A DNA stretch of 64,000 nt from Paragyromitra xinjiangensis (taxonomy: Eukaryota; Ascomycota; Pezizomycetes; Pezizales; Discinaceae), in assembly GCA_038503065.1 (NCBI GenBank), contig JBCAMK010000010.1:930001-994000 (forward strand), read 5' to 3'. This document shows positions 1-10,187 of the stretch, piece after piece (position 1 is the stretch's first letter; every line of letters begins with the position of its first letter). The translations under genes and the position numbers were made by a program. The notes under the pieces are model-generated. The model saw only the letters and a program-made list of their open reading frames with translations. It had not been told where the DNA came from and ran no database searches.

Positions 1-1665
1 ATGCCTCCCTGCCCGCCACAGAGCCTACAGACAGTGGCTCTATCCTCCTGGAAGAGTCTGACTCTGACATGACGGACACTGAGGGACCCCTCACCTTCTC
101 CACCACCCTACCACCAGTCATCCAGATGGACAACTCAAACAGCAACCTAGATCGCCTTGGTGCCATTGGTACTGGGGAGAACTACAACCCCTCCCTCTTC
201 GCAGTGATGGATGAGCAGAACAGGCTCATCAAAGCACTCACCAAACGCGTCAAGCAGCTTGAAAAAGCTATCAACACACCCCCACCAGCCCCTACCTTCC
301 ACAATGACCCAGCTCTAGTGGAAAAGGTGGCTACCCTCACCTCCAAGGTAGCAGACTTGGAACAGAAACGGACTCTCACAACCATTCTGACCTCTGCCAA
401 CCTCCCTCTACCTCCAGCAGCTGCTCCCCCGCCAGCCACCACCTCCTGGGCTCAGGTTGCCTCCAAAAAGGCTCCCAGACCCGCCAGCAAGGCCTCCAAG
501 CCTACCAAAACACCAGCAAACCCCCCAAAACGCGACCGTACCCTTATCATCACCAGGAATGGTCTACCCATTCCTGATGACATCACCCCACTCCTCATTC
601 GCAATGCAGTCAATGCTGCCCTGGAAAGGCCATTGATTGCAGAGGTGCGATTCACACCAGCTCACCATGTGCAGCTCATTGCTGTCACCTCCACCACCTC
701 TGACTCCCTCCTTAAGCAAAGACAGAAGCTTGAGGAAGTTGTTCGCAACACCATCCCCAATGCCAACAGCATGGAAAAGGAAGCAGTCCTGACCCAGGTT
801 GTTGTGCACAACATTCCCACCTCCATCCCCTCTGGCAAAAAGGGTTTCCAGCAAATCAGATCTGAGGTTGAGCAGTTTAACCCAGGCACCACCCTACTCC
901 GCAACCCCCACTGGCTCACTAGACCTGAGCAGAGAGAGGGGAAACAGGCATCCTCCATGGTTCTTACCATTGTGGGGAAGCAGCCTGCCACCACTGCCCT
1001 TGAGAGAGGGCTCTCCATGTTTGGACTTCGTCACAAAGTCACCAAATACCTTCGCTTTGGGCCCGACACCCAATGTACTACCTGCCTGGCCTTTGGCCAC
1101 CCACAACAACGCTGTACCAGCAAAACACCCTTCTGCAACATCTGTGCTGGGCCTCATACAGCATCCTCCCACTCCTGCGCAACCTCCTCTTGCACCATCA
1201 AGGGAGCTCCCTGCCTCCACACCATCATCCGTTGCAAGAACTGTAACGAACCGCATCGTGGTAACTTCTCTGGTTGCCTCAAACTCACCCAAGCCAAACT
1301 TAGTGCCAGCGAACGTCAGGATCACATGGTAACTTAAGTTACACCCCACCCTTATTGATGTATCCAACCTTCAGGGGTCTTTGGACCTGGTGGAAGGAGT
1401 GCTATAGGCACAAAGCAAGCGATGGTAAAGGAAGAATGCCCAGGGTAGTCTTGACACTGTGAGAGGGAGTCACTAGATCGGGGTATTAACACATTCACTG
1501 ATGACGAGCCTAGAAGAGGCTGAGTTGGAACTGGCGGAGGATTAGTTAGTTTTGTTTTGTTTTCTTTTATGTTCCTGTTGGGTTTTCTTCTGCTGTACGC
1601 CATATCCGTTTCGGATGCATGCGAGTATGAACAATAAATAAATAAATAAATAATAAATAACTGTC
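1..1665 (+). mobile_element. TN copy 0: ORF1-only LINE-like element, 5' end outside window
   Basis: The ORF1 reading frame is open from the first base, followed by about 300 bp of 3' UTR and an (AATA)n tail ending near 1660. The 3' UTR carries the hairpin ATCCG-TTT-CGGAT (1604-1616) directly after TACGCC. No reverse transcriptase follows ORF1, as in TN copies 1 and 2, so the family looks non-autonomous rather than merely truncated. This copy differs from the other two at scattered codons and in its last residues. The 5' junction and target duplication are outside the window, and the tail abuts the GY1-A LTR after CTGTC. Confidence 0.85.
3..1337 (+). CDS. ORF1 (Gag-like, CCHC zinc-knuckle) protein of TN, N-terminus missing
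   Basis: This is a nucleic-acid-binding ORF1 protein of a Tad-like LINE. The visible part corresponds to about residue 72 onward of the 515-residue protein of TN copies 1 and 2. It has an acidic Ser/Asp-rich N-terminal part, a short Leu-zipper-like heptad stretch near RLIKALTKRVKQLEKAI, a Pro/Ala/Lys linker, and an RNA-binding-like central domain. The C-terminus has three clustered Cys/His knuckles, of which CTTCLAFGHPQQRC is a classic CX2CX4HX4C. Such proteins bind their RNA and form ribonucleoprotein particles. There is no overlapping ORF2 after the stop, unlike TL1 and TL2. The reading frame is intact as far as visible. Confidence 0.85.
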   Translation, partial: ASLPATEPTDSGSILLEESDSDMTDTEGPLTFSTTLPPVIQMDNSNSNLDRLGAIGTGENYNPSLFAVMDEQNRLIKALTKRVKQLEKAINTPPPAPTFHNDPALVEKVATLTSKVADLEQKRTLTTILTSANLPLPPAAAPPPATTSWAQVASKKAPRPASKASKPTKTPANPPKRDRTLIITRNGLPIPDDITPLLIRNAVNAALERPLIAEVRFTPAHHVQLIAVTSTTSDSLLKQRQKLEEVVRNTIPNANSMEKEAVLTQVVVHNIPTSIPSGKKGFQQIRSEVEQFNPGTTLLRNPHWLTRPEQREGKQASSMVLTIVGKQPATTALERGLSMFGLRHKVTKYLRFGPDTQCTTCLAFGHPQQRCTSKTPFCNICAGPHTASSHSCATSSCTIKGAPCLHTIIRCKNCNEPHRGNFSGCLKLTQAKLSASERQDHMVT

Positions 1666-3890
1666 TGTAACGGGGGTAGGCCTAGGTAGATAGGCTAGGT
1701 GTACGGCCGTTGCGAAATGGATATAGATCAAGTTCAGAATCCGATTCTTTTGTGCAAATTACTCAAGAATCTTAAGGGCTCAATTTTTTTTTTTTTTTTT
1801 TTTTTCAATTAATATTGGTGTCCGCATTGATGTACTAAAATACATATGGCGTAAGACCCGAAGGTCACAAAACATAAATGAACATACATGGAGGAGAAAA
1901 GATAACACGGTCAAATGAAATCAAAACCTCCGACAAGCATCAAACAGATAACCTAACTCCAGTAACTATGGTCTGCTACCAACCGCACATCTCGTCAAAG
2001 AGCAGGGCAAAGGAAATCCGCGCGTACAAACTGGTTACCCACAAAACTGACGAGGTCGTGGGGATCTTCAAACGGGGTGAACTATCAAACTGCAATGACT
2101 ATGGTATGCCATCAACCGCACTTCCTGTTACAAGGCAGGCCGAAAGAATAGTTCGAACAACGGGGTGTCTCCAAGGAGACGGTCAAACTGGGTGAAAAGT
2201 GCAAGCACTTCTCGGGTAAAAAGGGGTGAGAGTCTGGCAAACGAAACTCTCGGTGGATGGGATGATGATTCCTAAGAAACATCGGTTTTTGCTGGGTGTC
2301 TCCGAAGAGACGAAAAGAATGGGGTGAGATTAAGCTAAACAGAATCTCGGTCAATGGGGTGATGATCTGGCAAACGTAATCATCGGTTGAAGCTGGGTGA
2401 CTCTGGGAGGAGTCAGTCGAGCGGGGTGGTCTCTGGTTTATTGAACGGTCCCAGGCGTTATCCTCTCTGACCGTGTAAAAGTTTAAGGGCTGCTTGCGCC
2501 CGTAGTCGATGGGTTGTACCTTGCGAGGTACGTCTCGGAAGGGGGGGTGGTTAGGCAACCACGGCCAAGAAGGAGGAGGACTGAATTGCTGCATGCTGAA
2601 TATGATCCCTAAGGTACGAGACAGACATGACAGTATCGCGTCCGGTGAGGAATGTAAACACAATAGAAGCCCAGCACGATCCCTAAGGTACAGAAGGGAA
2701 CGACTAAAGTGTGAACGGCGGAGCGGGGGGTGATCGAACGTGTTGCCACACAAGCGAACAGGTGTGGCGCTGTATACGGGTGGGGAACCGATGTTCCCCG
2801 AAAAGCGGGGTTGCTACGCATGGCTCGATTGAGTTGCGTAACAGGGTCAAACGGGGGCCCCAACCTCCAAAGGAGTTGGGGTATCGTGGAGTGGGTGAGA
2901 GCAAGGACGCGAACGTTGCTCTCGTGTAGACGGGGAAGGAGTCAAGATATTAACTCCATTCAAACGGGAATGAATTCTCCAAGAGAATTCGGTTGTAATG
3001 GTGCCACTCAGGTGAAACGAAGTTTCATGAGTGGAGTTGTCGAGGCGTTGTTGAGCTCGCTAAGCTCGGATTCCGTAGAGTTTGATGGCGAACATGAACC
3101 AGCAGTGACCATAGGTGATACTGGGGTCGACAGAACGCTCGTACGGGTGAAAGGAGTATGGATAGAGCGATATAGCACCGGCGAGGTACTTATCCATGAT
3201 CGATGAAGTTGGAATTAAAGAGGGAAAACCCACGATGTCGCAAAACCCGAAGGTTAGGCGGTGGTTTCGAAGGCTCAACTCTCGCTGAAGAATGGAGCAG
3301 CAGGGTGGAGCATTCGCGATGTATTTAACACCTGCGTTCCGCAGTCCTCGCTCTGCCGTGCTCTAGTGGGGGACTGGGTTTGACCCGGAGTCCCATTGCC
3401 AAATGGACTGGTGTTCTACTCCGGAAGACCTTCCGTACTTCCGGGGGCTATGCTTCAAGAGCTGCCGCACCTCCATTAGCAATCTGACCACTCTAGACTC
3501 TATGAACCACCGGCATAGTCCTGCACACTGCAGTCCTACATGCACGGTGCAGTTCAGTCTAATCCGCATGTGTTTTACTAGTAGATAGCGCTGCCAGTGC
3601 GTTGCCTATCAGCTTCCGCTGCCAGTGCGTTGCCTATCAGCTTCCGCTGAAGCATACTGCACAGGTTGATTCAGAACTCTACCACTTCCTCGGAGTGGTA
3701 GATGCAGCCGTCTATGTGCTGCCAGCTCGTCAGCTGGCGCACATGCGGTTCCTCTGCATCAACCAGATCAGTGGGACGCGGTAGCTCTCTGCATGTGGGA
3801 GCAACCCCACTGATGCAGGCTCCTACTGTCCCATCAGTCCGGCCCTATTCTACTACATATGCTAGAGGCAGTAACGGTGTACCCGTTACA
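1666..3890 (-). repeat. 3' LTR of GY1-A, interrupted by HPA
   Basis: The LTR ends are the perfect inverted pair TGTAACGGG/CCCGTTACA. On the minus strand a polypurine tract at 3891-3904 immediately precedes it, which makes it the 3' LTR of the minus-strand element. Removing HPA (1784-3271) and one copy of its 7-bp duplication restores an LTR of roughly the family's 701 bp. A tandem duplication of about 28 bp, beginning GCTGCCAGTGCGTTGCC, lies near 3590-3650 and is absent from other copies. The outer flank is CTGTC and does not match the flank of the 5' LTR (GATGA). Confidence 0.9.
1784..3271 (-). mobile_element. HPA: poly(A) retroposon made of an array of small hairpins
   Basis: A run of 22 T at 1784-1805 is the poly(A) tail of a minus-strand insertion. 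The target duplication GGCTCAA is at 1777-1783 and 3272-3278, and the uninterrupted LTR sequence is visible at about 21523. On the plus strand the body is a series of perfect hairpins, many preceded by GGGTG and followed by CGGT. Stems include 2167-2172/2175-2180, 2228-2233/2246-2251, 2326-2331/2343-2348, 2361-2366/2379-2384, 2399-2403/2410-2414, 2516-2520/2527-2531, 2547-2552/2557-2562, 2782-2788/2793-2799, 2897-2904/2916-2923, 2972-2979/2983-2990 and the nested pair 3004-3010/3028-3034. No convincing protein is seen; a 213-codon minus frame (2112-2753) is open but resembles nothing known to me. The 3' end has a GCCATAT-plus-hairpin motif like the LINEs. Confidence 0.75.
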
Positions 3891-3904
3891 GTACCTCCCT
3901 CTCC
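3891..3904 (-). other. Polypurine tract of GY1-A
   Basis: On the minus strand GGAGAGGGAGGTAC sits immediately upstream of the 3' LTR. This is the expected plus-strand primer site of an LTR retrotransposon. The same sequence precedes the 3' LTR of GY1-B at 55601-55614. Confidence 0.8.
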
Positions 3905-4083
3905 AAGAACCTGCCCCCAGGGTCTAGTTACAATACTCGTTCTATGTCTATGTCTAGGTCTAGGTCTATGATGGTGTTGTACAAGTGAAATGAATGAAGA
4001 GAGAATACCGCCGATAGGAAATGATTGAGATGCAGGAAGGATAGCTTGTATCGTTGATAGGAAATAAAGACAAAAAAGCATGG

Positions 4084-5188
4084 CTACGATAGCCCCTTCA
4101 CTCGAGCCTCCCTAGGCTTCTTGGGGTAGCGTTTGTGGAAGTCCAGGAGTGCATCCTCCGCAGTCCTTTTCAGGTTCTCCCATGGTTCCCAAGTAGCGTC
4201 CTCCTGCTCGAATCCTTCCCAGAGCACTAGGTATTCCACCCTCTTCACCTGCCTGTTCACCCTCGAATCCACCACCTCATTGACCACCCAGTTCTCCTGG
4301 CCCTCTATCTCCTCTGGCTCCGGCGGGGGCACTCTTCTCAGTGGGTCTGCAGGAGCTTTATATGGCTCCAGTAGGCTGACATGGAACACAGGATGAATCT
4401 TCATCTGTGGGGGTAGGTCTAGCTGGTAAGCACGCTTGCCTACAGCCTTCACAACCTTGAAGGGACCGAGCTTCTTGCGGTCCAGCTTGTTCATCGGCCG
4501 CTTTGTTTGCACATTGCGGCGATCAAGCATCACTTCATCCCCAGGCTTTACCTCTGGCGCCTTCATGTGGTGTTTATCATACCACCAGGCCATCCGGAGT
4601 CTTGCCTTTGCCAGGTTTGCGTTCATGTGTCCCCAGATAGTCTCCCACTGTGAAATGATCACCTCGCTCGCTGGATTGCTCCACTCAGTAGACGGCTTCG
4701 GTTTGGGCCAATTGGTTCTAGGTTCAAACCCATAGTTGGCGCAGAACGGCGAGTACTTGGTAGCCTCCGAGATGGCAGAGTTATAAGCATACTCCGCGAG
4801 AGGTAGTGACTCTGCCCAGTCGTCCTGTTGATAGGAGCAGTACGTTCGCATGTACTGCTCCAGCGTCTGGTTAACCCGTTCCGTTTGGCCATCTGTCTGT
4901 GGGTGGAAGGCCGTCGATAGGTTCAGCTTCACTGAGAGGAGGTCCATCAATGATTGCCAGAAGTGGGAAAGGAACTTGCTGTCTCTGTCTGAGACTATGT
5001 CCTCAGGGAGCCCGTGGTGTCTCCATACCTCAGTAAGGAAAAGCTTCGCCATGTCCTCAGTCTTATTCAGCGTTGGCAGCGGAATAAAGTGAGCCATCTT
5101 GGAGAAGCGGTCAACTATGACCCACACCTTGGTGTACCCATTGGACTCAGGTAGTCCCACAATGAAGTCCATAGAAATCGAGGCCCAA
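4084..5188 (-). pseudogene. pol: GY1-A pol, C-terminal part: integrase core and chromodomain
   Basis: This is the 3' part of the GY1-A polyprotein, separated from its N-terminal part (13212-15763) by LINE G. It resumes at ISMDFIVGLPES. It carries the integrase DDE core (Asp in ISMDFIV, Asp in DIVSDRDSKF, Glu after FHPQTDGQTERVNQ), the C-terminal GPF/Y-like region (KKLGPFKVV), and a chromodomain (EYLVLWEGF ... ATWEPWENL) that in chromoviruses guides integration to chromatin marks. The frame is open to the stop at 4084, but the gene cannot make one polyprotein because of the 8-kb insertion. The target duplication GAGGCCCAA of LINE G marks the break (5180-5188 and 13212-13220). Confidence 0.9.
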
Positions 5189-5459
5189 TCCCCAATTTCC
5201 AATTTCATTTAATTTTAGACGATCGCTAACCTAACTAGCTAACCGAATGGTACGCGTATAAGAATACATGACCTCATCCACCGCCAACCTCTCTTCCCCA
5301 TAATAACCGAACTACAAAATAAAAGAAATATAACAAAACATAACACTTCGAACCGAAAGAAAATCAAACTAAACAATCATAACAATAAATTAAATGAAAT
5401 TCCCAATAACCGGAAACAAAAGAAAAGCTTCCCCCGCCCGGTTTACCAGTATTCATTCT

Positions 5460-7887
5460 TTAATCGAGCAAGTTGCAATTAGAAATTGCATCCAGATGTG
5501 AATTCGAAGAAATTTGAACCAGGTTATTCATTCGAATAAAGTGGAGTAGATCGGTTGCGTTGGTGTTGTTCATTATTGCTGTATACCAGTCACTTCCCCA
5601 TTGGGGACGTGATGTGATATTCAATGGACAATGTAAAACTAAGTGATATGATGATAATGTTTCACCGCATGCACATATTGATGGAGGAGTAAGTGGATTT
5701 GGATCCGCTTTGGTTTGATTTGTGCGTAGTAAGGAGATGGCTCGCGCCTGAGATCGTCGAAGAAATCTAGTAACTGTAGGAGGATGTAGGGAAACTGTTG
5801 TGGGCGATTCTCGTTGCCATTGTGCCAAAAGTTGCAATTTGGGTTGTAGGCAGAGCCAGCCCAGGGTCGTGCAAGTGTGTTTGCATGGATGTTTGGTGAG
5901 GCCTTCTTTGGCCATGCGATCCGCTGCTTCGTTTCCTGCTATACCCATGTGAGATGGGGTCCAGCGAGCGGTTACTGAGCAATTAAGGTTGTGTAGGGTC
6001 TGGATGTGTGCAAGAGCGTCAATTAGAAACTGTCTGTTGGATGTAGGTCCACCAGCTAATGCTTTGATTGCATTCTGATTATCGATACACAAGTAGATGT
6101 CGTTGTTGTCTATGGGTAAATTTTTGATGAGGTATGACGTGGCTTCTTGGATTCCATGCAGCTCAGCGTCTTTGTTTTCGCAGTGGTGTCCCAGGTTGCA
6201 ATTGCCTGTGTATGATTGGAGGGTGGTTCCAGCGAAGATGTGGCGGATGTTCCATCCTGCTGCGGTGATGCCATTTTCAGATTTGGAGCCGTCTGAGTAA
6301 ACTACCCAGGCATCAGTGAGGGAATTTATCCAATCTGTGTGTGATAGGGTTGCTGATTGTTTGGTGCCCATTATGTGGATGTTGTTCTGTGGAAGAAATG
6401 GGTGTGCGGGTAGTGAAAGAGCTTCAAGTGGGGGGCCGCGTCGGAGTTTGGATAGAACACTACCAACTCTTTGTAGGCCTGTACCTATGAAGTTATTATG
6501 CTGTATGTGTTGTTGTAGAATGTGGTGAATGGGATTATTGGAATTGCGTAGAATTCGTATCGCATATAATTGTGTGCGCATGTCTAGTAGCAGGTTGAGG
6601 GGGGGTAAGCCCGCTTCCGGTAGGAGTTTATTGATAGGGGTGAATTTGGGGAGCCCAGTTATGAGTCGGGCAATTCTGTGATAAGTGGGGGTAAGGCGAT
6701 GGAGGATATCTGAAGTTCCGGTCCACCATACCTCGGAGCCAAAAAGGGCTGCAGGGAGGATGATGGTGTGGACTAATTGGTGTAGGAGGTGAGGTGTCGG
6801 ACCCTTGCTTTGACGAGGTTGTTGACTAGGAATAATGACGTCCGGAGTCTGGAGGCTGCCTTTTGACAGTGTGTGTGAAAGTTCAATCTTTGGTCCAGGA
6901 TGATTCCTAGTACCTTGATTTGCGGAGATGGATCGATTGTTTTGTTAAAAAGGTGTATGCCTTGCTTGATCGTGAGGCTACTGCTGGAGGGGATTAAGTG
7001 AAGCAGTTCGGTTTTGGGTTCGGAGAAGGTTATGTTGAGGAAGGCAGCTCTCTGTGTCTTCTTTTCATGTCTCTCTGTTAATCTTTTTGTGGCAAAGAGT
7101 GGAGTTTTTGCTAACTGGAGGGCAGTGTCGTCATCTATATAGATGGTAGAGGATTCATTTGGAGAGGTGTAGGTGGAGTCAAGAGCAGCTGCGTATATGA
7201 CAAAGGCTATTGATGACAGAGGTGAACCTTGTGGGAGGCCTATTTTGAGCGGGAGTGGTGATTCCAGATTTCCGTTGATTCTAAAGGCGAGGGTGCGGTT
7301 GGATGTGAAGCTGGACATCCATTTGATGCACCAGTTTGGAAATCGGTAGTGTTGTAGGATGTGGATTAAATGAGGGTGAGAGACGCAGTTAAAGGCGCCA
7401 TCTATATCTGTGGCTAAGAGGGTGGGCCGGGGAGGTAGACGTTGTGTTTTTCGGTCGTTATTGGTGATTGGTATTAAAAGTTGTTTTTGTGCGGGGGTGA
7501 GTAACAGATGGATTGAATCTATGGCAGATACGCCCCTTCTGGCACCTGTATGGTGGGGACGGATAGCTCCGTTAAGAGTGGCGTATTGTTCCAATCTTTT
7601 GGCTATGATTTTTTCGAGTATTTTGCCCAGGCATGATAATAGAGAAACTGGGCGATAGCTCTTGGGGTCTGAGTAATCTGCCTTGTTTGATTTGGGAATG
7701 GGGACGCAATGTGTGATTTTCCATCTGTCGGGCATATGTCCTAGTTGGAGAAGATTGTTGAATAGGGTGGATAAAAGTGCTGGACGGGCTCTGTGTACTT
7801 CTCTAAGTGTGAGATAGTTGAAGCCATCCGCGCCTACTGCTGTGCGCATATTCGAGTGTTGCAGTAGGTTTTCTATCTCGTGGGGGG
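5460..7887 (-). pseudogene. LINE G ORF2, C-terminal part: RT and RNase H, frameshifted
   Basis: This is the distal ORF2 segment, downstream (on the minus strand) of TN copy 1. It contains the RT domain with FVIYAAALDS preceded by GLPQGSPLSS, LATDIDGAFNCV, and the catalytic box YIDDDTAL. RNase H motifs follow: VVYSDGSKSENG, DAELHGIQEA, LCIDNQNAIKAL and HMGIAGNEAADRMA. A C-terminal zinc-like motif CACGETLSSYHLVLHC ends the protein. Compared with LINE F, one base is lost in the stretch GTCAAAGCAAGG near 6820, so the frame breaks between the RT thumb and the connection region (frames 7887 to about 6773 and about 6820 to 5460). The N-terminal endonuclease lies at 10188-11481. Confidence 0.88.
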
Positions 7888-10175
7888 TTTATTTATTTAT
7901 TTATTGTTCATACTCGCATGCATCCGAATCGGATATGGCGTACAATAAGAGAAAACCCAACAGGAACAAAAAAGAAAACAAAACAAACTAACTAGATCCT
8001 CCGCCAGTTCCATCTCAGCCTCTCTCAGGCTCGTCGTCAGTTGATATGATAAGGAAAGACAAGTGACTACCCGAAGATCTCAACCTGTTCCTTTTTCCTT
8101 CACCATCGCGTGTTTTGGGCCTATAGCCCTCCTTCCACTGAATCCTAAGACCCCTGAAGGCTGGTTAAATCATAACAGGTAGGGGAAAACTTAAACAACC
8201 ATGCGATCCTGACGTTCGCTGGCTCTAAGTCTTGCTTGTGTGAGTGTGAGGCAACCAGAGAAGTTACCACGATGCGGTTCGTTACAGTTCTTGCAACGGA
8301 TGATAGTGTGGAGGCAAGGAGCTCCCTTGATGGTGCAAGAGGAGGTTGCGCAAGAGTGAGAGGATGCTGTATGTGGCCCAGCGCAGATGTTGCAGTAAGG
8401 GGTTTTGCTGGTACAGCGTTGTTGTGGGTGGCCAAAGGCCAGGCAGGTGGTGCATTGGGTGTCTGGCCCAAAGCGAAGGTATTTGGTGACTTTGTGACGA
8501 AGTCCAAACATGGAGAGCCCTCTCTCAAGGGCAGTGGTGGCAGGCTGCTTCCCCACAATGGTAAGAACCATGGAGGATGCCTGTTTCCCCTCTCTCTGCT
8601 CAGGTCTAGTGAGCCAGCGAGGGTCGCGAAGTAGGGTGGTGCCTGGGTTGAACTGCTCAACCTCAGACCTGATCTGCTGGAATCCCTCTTCGCCAGAGGG
8701 GATGGAGGTGGGAACGTTGTGCACAACAACTTGGGTCAGGACTGCTTCCTTCTCCATGCTGGTGGCATTGGGAATGGTGGTGCGAACAACGTCCTCAAGC
8801 TTCTGTCTTTGCTTGAGGAGGGAGTCAGAGGTGGTGGAGGTGACAGCAATAAGCTGCACATGATGGGCAGGAGTGAATCGCACTTCTGCAATCAATGGCC
8901 TTTCCAGGGCAGCATTGACTGCATTGCGAATGAGCAGTGGGGTTATGTCATCAGGAATGGGTAGACCATTCCTGGTGATGATGAGGGTACGGTCGCGTTT
9001 GGGGGGTGCTGTAGGTTGTTTGGAAGGCTTTGGGGCCTTGCTGGCGGGTCTGGAAGCCTTTTTGGAGGCAACCTGAGCCCAGGAGGTGGTGGCAGGTGGG
9101 GGAGCAGATGCTGGAGGTGGTGGGAGGTTGGCAGAGGTCAGAATCGTTGTGAGGGTCCGTTTCTGTTCCAAGTCTGCTACCTTGGAGGTGAGGGTGGCCA
9201 CCTTTTCCACTAGAGCTGGGTCATTGTGGAAGGTAGGGGCTGGTGGTGGGGTGAGGATAGCTTTTTCAAGCTGTTTGACGCGTTTGGTGAGTGCTTTGAT
9301 GAGCCTGTTCTGCTCATCCATCACTGCGAAGAGGGAGGGGTTGTAGTTCTCCCCAGTACCAATGGCACCAAGGCGATCTAGGTTGCTGTTGGAGTCGTCC
9401 ATCTGGATGACTGGAGGTAGGGTGGTGGAGAAGGTGAGGGGTCCCTCAGTGTCCGTCATGTCAGAGTCAGACTCTTCTAGGAGGACAGAACCACTATCTG
9501 TAGGCTCTGTGGCGGGCAGGGAGGCATAGTGAGGTAGGGGGACTGCTGGGCGAAGTGGCAGGGCTTGGGTGGGTGTTTGCTCTGGGTCTCCATGGAGCAA
9601 AGGTGAAAAACGGGTGTTTGGAAGTGTTGTAGGGGCGCCAAACGGCGTTTGGAGCGGGTTTTGAGGTGAACTAGTCACAGAAGAGGGAGACCTGAAGCCT
9701 CTGCCTCTCCCTCTGCCTCTAGACGAAGAGGAAGACATAGAGAAGGGTCCTGAACCGACAGGAGGAGGTGGGGTGTGTTGGGGGGGGGTCCCTGGCGGAG
9801 GGAAATGGGAAATCGAGCAGAACTTCTGCAGTTCTGGTCGGATCCGAACGAACGAGAGGGCGATCGAACGGGCGCGCTGAGGCGGTTCCAAAAAGCCCGG
9901 GGTCGAGCTAATCGGACGAAAACTGGTGGAGTTATGACAAAATGCAGATTGCCAAAGTTTGGTGAGGTTTTTGTTGTTGGGGGGGGAAAGAGGGGTAAAA
10001 CAGCGAATTCGACAACAACTTTTGCAAATCCGGAGCAAACCAGACGTACAATAGCAGGATCGAACGGGGGCAGTGAGGCGAGTCCGAATAATCAAAAAGT
10101 AGAGCAATCGGAGTAAAACTGGTGGAGTTGTGACCAAAAAGTCACTTTGGCGTTGTTGTTGTCGGTTAGCGGATT
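7888..10175 (-). mobile_element. TN copy 1: complete ORF1-only element inserted in LINE G
   Basis: The target duplication TCTCGTGGGGGG lies at 7876-7887 and 10176-10187, so the insertion is bounded on both sides. On the minus strand the element has a leader of about 440 bp with two degenerate monomers, one 515-codon ORF, a 3' UTR of about 300 bp with the hairpin ATCCG-ATT-CGGAT next to GCCAT, and an (AAAT)n tail. It is nearly identical to TN copy 2 (49649-51945), which suggests recent mobility. No RT is encoded, so the enzyme must come from elsewhere. Confidence 0.92.
8191..9738 (-). CDS. ORF1 (Gag-like zinc-knuckle) protein of TN copy 1
   Basis: This 515-residue ORF starts at MSSSSSRGRGRGRG. 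The frame stays open upstream through the leader and into LINE G, but the Arg-Gly-rich MSSSS start is the first ATG of the element and is shared with copy 2. It has an RG-rich basic N-terminus (likely RNA binding), an acidic stretch, a short coiled-coil-like segment (about residues 140-160), a Pro/Ala/Lys linker, a central domain, and C-terminal CCHC knuckles (CTTCLAFGHPQQRC; CNICAGPHTASSHSC; CKNCNEPHRGNFSGC). The role is inferred from LINE ORF1 proteins: binding element RNA in a ribonucleoprotein. The gene is intact. Confidence 0.9.
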   Translation of the reverse strand: MSSSSSRGRGRGRGFRSPSSVTSSPQNPLQTPFGAPTTLPNTRFSPLLHGDPEQTPTQALPLRPAVPLPHYASLPATEPTDSGSVLLEESDSDMTDTEGPLTFSTTLPPVIQMDDSNSNLDRLGAIGTGENYNPSLFAVMDEQNRLIKALTKRVKQLEKAILTPPPAPTFHNDPALVEKVATLTSKVADLEQKRTLTTILTSANLPPPPASAPPPATTSWAQVASKKASRPASKAPKPSKQPTAPPKRDRTLIITRNGLPIPDDITPLLIRNAVNAALERPLIAEVRFTPAHHVQLIAVTSTTSDSLLKQRQKLEDVVRTTIPNATSMEKEAVLTQVVVHNVPTSIPSGEEGFQQIRSEVEQFNPGTTLLRDPRWLTRPEQREGKQASSMVLTIVGKQPATTALERGLSMFGLRHKVTKYLRFGPDTQCTTCLAFGHPQQRCTSKTPYCNICAGPHTASSHSCATSSCTIKGAPCLHTIIRCKNCNEPHRGNFSGCLTLTQARLRASERQDRMVV

Positions 10176-10187
10176 TCTCGTGGGGGG

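Noticed and set aside
1633..1662. AATA repeats as microsatellites (also 7888-7910, 18767-18791, 49649-49672)
   Set aside because: Each lies at the 3' end of a LINE-like element directly beside a target duplication, so they are element tails.
2160..2420. CRISPR-like array in HPA
   Set aside because: Units are not identical, spacing is irregular and the units are hairpins with changing stems; the setting is a eukaryotic transposon.
2112..2753. 213-codon ORF on the minus strand of HPA
   Set aside because: No motif is recognisable, and the sequence is better explained by the hairpin array; it was kept only as a note.
3363..3588. Recurring 61-68 codon ORFs (starting MRIRLNC and MDWCSTPE) at 3363, 21615, 29785, 37220, 46391 and 55889
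   Set aside because: They are read on opposite strands of the same LTR segment and recur only because the LTR recurs; no start context or codon pattern supports a protein.
8236..9346. Long ORFs opposite the TN ORF1 gene (also 50003-51113 and 182-1367)
   Set aside because: They are Gly/Val/Arg-rich shadows of a Pro/Ala/Thr-rich coding strand with high G+C third positions.
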